Of a stretch of 62,680 bases of DNA, positions 60,882 through 62,680 are shown one piece after another (position 1 is the first letter of the stretch; the number at the start of each line of letters is the position of its first letter). The notes beneath the pieces were generated by a model, which saw only the letters and a program-made list of their open reading frames with translations, did no database searches and was not told the DNA's origin. A program made the translations under genes and the position numbers. Source of the DNA: Telluria aromaticivorans (GTDB lineage: Bacteria; Pseudomonadota; Gammaproteobacteria; Burkholderiales; Burkholderiaceae_D); assembly GCF_013003915.1 (NCBI RefSeq), contig NZ_JABAIV010000013.1, positions 1 to 62,680 on the forward strand, read 5' to 3'.

Positions 60882-60918
60882 AAAAAACCGCCGCGGCTTG
60901 CGCCGGGCGGTTTTTTGT
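60882..60918. terminator. Terminator below ompA copy 2
   Basis: Identical to the terminator at 57640-57676: a stem of ACCGCC and GGCGGT with a long GC interior, flanked by A6 and T6. Part of the identical tract shared by the two ompA genes. Confidence 0.88.
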
Positions 60919-60934
60919 CACGACAAGCAGGTGA

Positions 60935-62098
60935 TTACTTGGCGGTACGGGTGCCGACCACTTCGATGGTCACGCGACGGTTCTTGGCGCGGCCTTCGGC
61001 GGTTGCGTTGTCAGCCACTGGCTGGGTTTCGCCCTTGCCTTCGGTGTACAGGCGCGCTGGGTCCAGGCCTTTCGAGACCATGTAGGCCTTGACTGCATCG
61101 GCGCGGCGCATCGACAGCTTGTCGTTGTAGGCGTTGGTGCCGACCGAGTCGGTATGGCCGACGGCGATCATGACTTCGGTGTTCATGCCTTGCAGCTTGG
61201 CCATGAACTCGTCCAGTGCTGCCTTGCCTTCTGGCTTGACGATCGACTTGTCGAAATCGAACAGCGCTTCAGCGGCGATCGAGACTTTTTCCGAGGTCGG
61301 CACTGGTTCCGGTGCCGGCGCCACTGGGGCTGCGACTGGCGCTGGTGCTTCTGCGATCGGCGCAGGTGCTGGTGCAACGTAAGCGACCTTGGCTGGGCGG
61401 CCGAACTTGTAGACCAGGCTCACCGATGCCATGTCGACGTCGCCGTTGTTGTACACGGCGTCGGTCACGCGGTAACGCTCGACTTCAGCGCGCAGGGCCA
61501 GGGCTTCGCTCAGCTTGAATTCAGCGCCGACGCCGATCTTGGCGTGACGACGGCCTTCGTTTGGCGGGTTAGGGTTGCTGACAGCGTTCAGGAAGTTGCC
61601 GCTGTAGCTGGTGCGTGCTTTTGCGTACTGGACGCCGGCGCGGGCCAGCAGCGACAGGCGCTCGGTCAGTGGCAGGGTGCCGACCAGGTCCAGGTTCACG
61701 CCGCGGAAATCGGTCTCGCCGCGCAGGTTACGGCCGGCGGTGCTGCCAGCGTCAAACGAGAAATCGCCCAGGTCGAAATAACCCAGTTCCACGCCGATGT
61801 AGCGGTTGAACTTCTTGCCGACGAAGAGCTTGTAGCCGGTGTCGCGGTTGTCTGCGTTGAACGAGGTCAGCGGAGCGCCGGCAGCCGACATGCGGTTTGC
61901 CAGGTCGTTGTTATAGATGTCGGCGCGGGTACGGCCGACGCCTGCACCCATGTACCAGGCGGTGTTCGCCCAGTCAGGGTTCACGGTTGCCTGGGCTTGC
62001 ACAGGTGCCTGTGGCGCCATGTCCTGGGCCGAAGCGGTGCTCATCATGGTTGCGCAGGCCAGTGCGATCAGTGCGGCGAGTTTGCTCGAGTTTTTCAT
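60935..62098 (-). CDS. ompA: OmpA-family outer membrane protein, paralogue 2
   Basis: 387 residues from the ATG at 62098 (MKNSSKLAALIALACATMM signal peptide, cleavage near ASAQ). The layout is as paralogue 1: an eight-strand-type barrel, Pro/Ala linker, and OmpA C-terminal domain with HTDSVGTNAYNDKLSMRRA. The upstream in-frame extension is rejected because it precedes the signal peptide. It has a long 5' region and its own terminator, so it is probably the main, separately expressed OmpA. Confidence 0.93.
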   Translation of the reverse strand: MKNSSKLAALIALACATMMSTASAQDMAPQAPVQAQATVNPDWANTAWYMGAGVGRTRADIYNNDLANRMSAAGAPLTSFNADNRDTGYKLFVGKKFNRYIGVELGYFDLGDFSFDAGSTAGRNLRGETDFRGVNLDLVGTLPLTERLSLLARAGVQYAKARTSYSGNFLNAVSNPNPPNEGRRHAKIGVGAEFKLSEALALRAEVERYRVTDAVYNNGDVDMASVSLVYKFGRPAKVAYVAPAPAPIAEAPAPVAAPVAPAPEPVPTSEKVSIAAEALFDFDKSIVKPEGKAALDEFMAKLQGMNTEVMIAVGHTDSVGTNAYNDKLSMRRADAVKAYMVSKGLDPARLYTEGKGETQPVADNATAEGRAKNRRVTIEVVGTRTAK

Positions 62099-62433
62099 TG
62101 TTCTATCTTCAGTAGGTAAGTAAGTTATATGGTGGTCTGTTTTTTGCTCAAGGCGACAGCAGCAGCCAGCCTCCCAAAACCATCCGCAGCCGAGGCAGAT
62201 TTCGATCATCAGGGGCGCGGAGCCCAGCATGATAATCGAAAAGCCAACATTGCTCCTTCGGCCAAGAGGTTCTGGTTCCGGCGACCTCAGGAAGAATTAT
62301 TACCTTTCGGCATGTGACGTACTGTACGCTACCGCTCATAACAAAGAATATTCTCAAATTCGCAACACATGATTGTTGCGTCGACGCACAGCGGCGAAGC
62401 CTGCGTCGCCAAAGCAGTGAATTTTCCGCCCAC
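62099..62433. other. Spacer between ompA paralogue 2 and the rRNA promoters
   Basis: 335 bp without a recognised gene. It includes the shared motif GAATTATTACCTTTCGGCA (62294-62312). No tRNA or ORF of note was found. Confidence 0.5.
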
Positions 62434-62462
62434 TTGTCGGGCGGGGCGGCTTTTGATATGAT
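62434..62462 (+). promoter_or_regulatory. rRNA operon promoter P1 (upstream)
   Basis: TTGTCG (62434-62439), a 17-bp spacer, and TATGAT (62457-62462). It lies upstream of a second promoter in the same direction. Confidence 0.6.
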
Positions 62463-62519
62463 CTCGCCTCCGACGCAGAAGCAGCCCAGAAGGCAGCGAC
62501 AGCGAAGGAAACGAAGGGG

Positions 62520-62548
62520 TTGACGAGAAACGCAAAACGCCGCATACT
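62520..62548 (+). promoter_or_regulatory. rRNA operon promoter P2 (downstream)
   Basis: TTGACG (62520-62525), a 17-bp spacer, and CATACT (62543-62548), followed by a pyrimidine-rich start region. Tandem promoters are typical of rRNA operons. Confidence 0.6.
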
Positions 62549-62612
62549 CTCTCTTCTCTGCTGCTGACGAACACAACGCTTCGTCGAGTGCAGCAAGGCA
62601 GTACCGAATACC

Positions 62613-62680
62613 GTTCTTTAAAAATTTACAGTCGATAAGTGTGGGCGTTTGATGAAGGTGCCAAGAGCTTCGGTTCTTGA
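62613..62680 (+). promoter_or_regulatory. 16S rRNA leader with boxA-like antitermination site
   Basis: GTTCTTTAAAAA (62613-62624), then TTACAGTCGATAAGTGTGGG, matches the leader I recall ahead of 16S genes in Oxalobacteraceae. The 16S gene would start beyond the window. Confidence 0.65.

Overview
The window looks like a chromosomal segment of a high-G+C betaproteobacterium of the Oxalobacteraceae (Massilia/Telluria-like). This is inferred from the block dnaA-dnaN-gyrB facing rpmH-rnpA-yidD-yidC-mnmE, from a second long-form infA, from MSHA-type minor pilin genes and from the general character of the proteins. No database search was possible, so names rest on motifs, length and context.

Layout. 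1-122: the end of an insertion sequence that lies inside a REP repeat. 213-6700: an ABC exporter, an MFS permease, nudC, a membrane protein, folE and an orphan IS5-type transposase domain. 6.9-13.4 kb: a lipoprotein, an LpxR-like lipid A deacylase, the RNA ligase rtcB, a HAD phosphatase, an SDR, a metallo-beta-lactamase-fold protein and its divergent GlxA-type regulator. 13.4-18.4 kb: a translationally coupled MSHA minor-pilin operon (mshQ-C-D-O-P). 18.5-20.6 kb: leuA behind a long leader with two leucine-containing small ORFs, a strong promoter and a hairpin. 21.1-25.0 kb: infA, a NERD-UvrD-type helicase behind a palindrome, an NHL-repeat lipoprotein and a secreted protein. 25.1-28.1 kb is an accessory patch: a frameshifted flavin reductase truncated by a solitary tnpB element, whose tnpB itself carries an amber codon, followed by an HNH endonuclease. 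28.3-31.4 kb: an MFS permease, a small secreted protein and a TolA/TonB-like protein. 31.5-41.5 kb: the replication and membrane-insertion core with the probable origin region. 41.5-46 kb: a LysR/SDR pair, a DUF1439 lipoprotein, a tiny zinc-ribbon protein, and a CAP-domain lipoprotein coupled to an Hpt protein. 46-48.8 kb: pssA, a mosaic duplication, a cysteine-less CsoR-like protein and an aldo/keto reductase. 48.9-57.6 kb: a D,D-carboxypeptidase, an esterase-like protein, a thioredoxin-like ferredoxin, a VanZ protein, a complete MCE/Mla-type lipid transporter and a B12/radical-SAM enzyme. 57.6-62.1 kb: an ice-binding-fold lipoprotein between two OmpA paralogues that share a 435-bp identical 3' tract. 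The window ends in tandem rRNA-type promoters and a boxA-like leader, so a 16S gene probably starts just beyond.

The most distinctive structural signal is a dispersed family of inverted REP pairs (REPINs) with a 5' GTAG tetranucleotide. There are six pairs, one single REP and one IS-interrupted remnant, mostly between convergent genes. The leads I rate highest are the leuA leader with two peptide candidates, the REPIN family, the pssA/csoR mosaic duplication, the broken tnpB locus, and the OmpA/ice-binding module with gene conversion. No CRISPR array, tRNA or complete rRNA gene was recognised.
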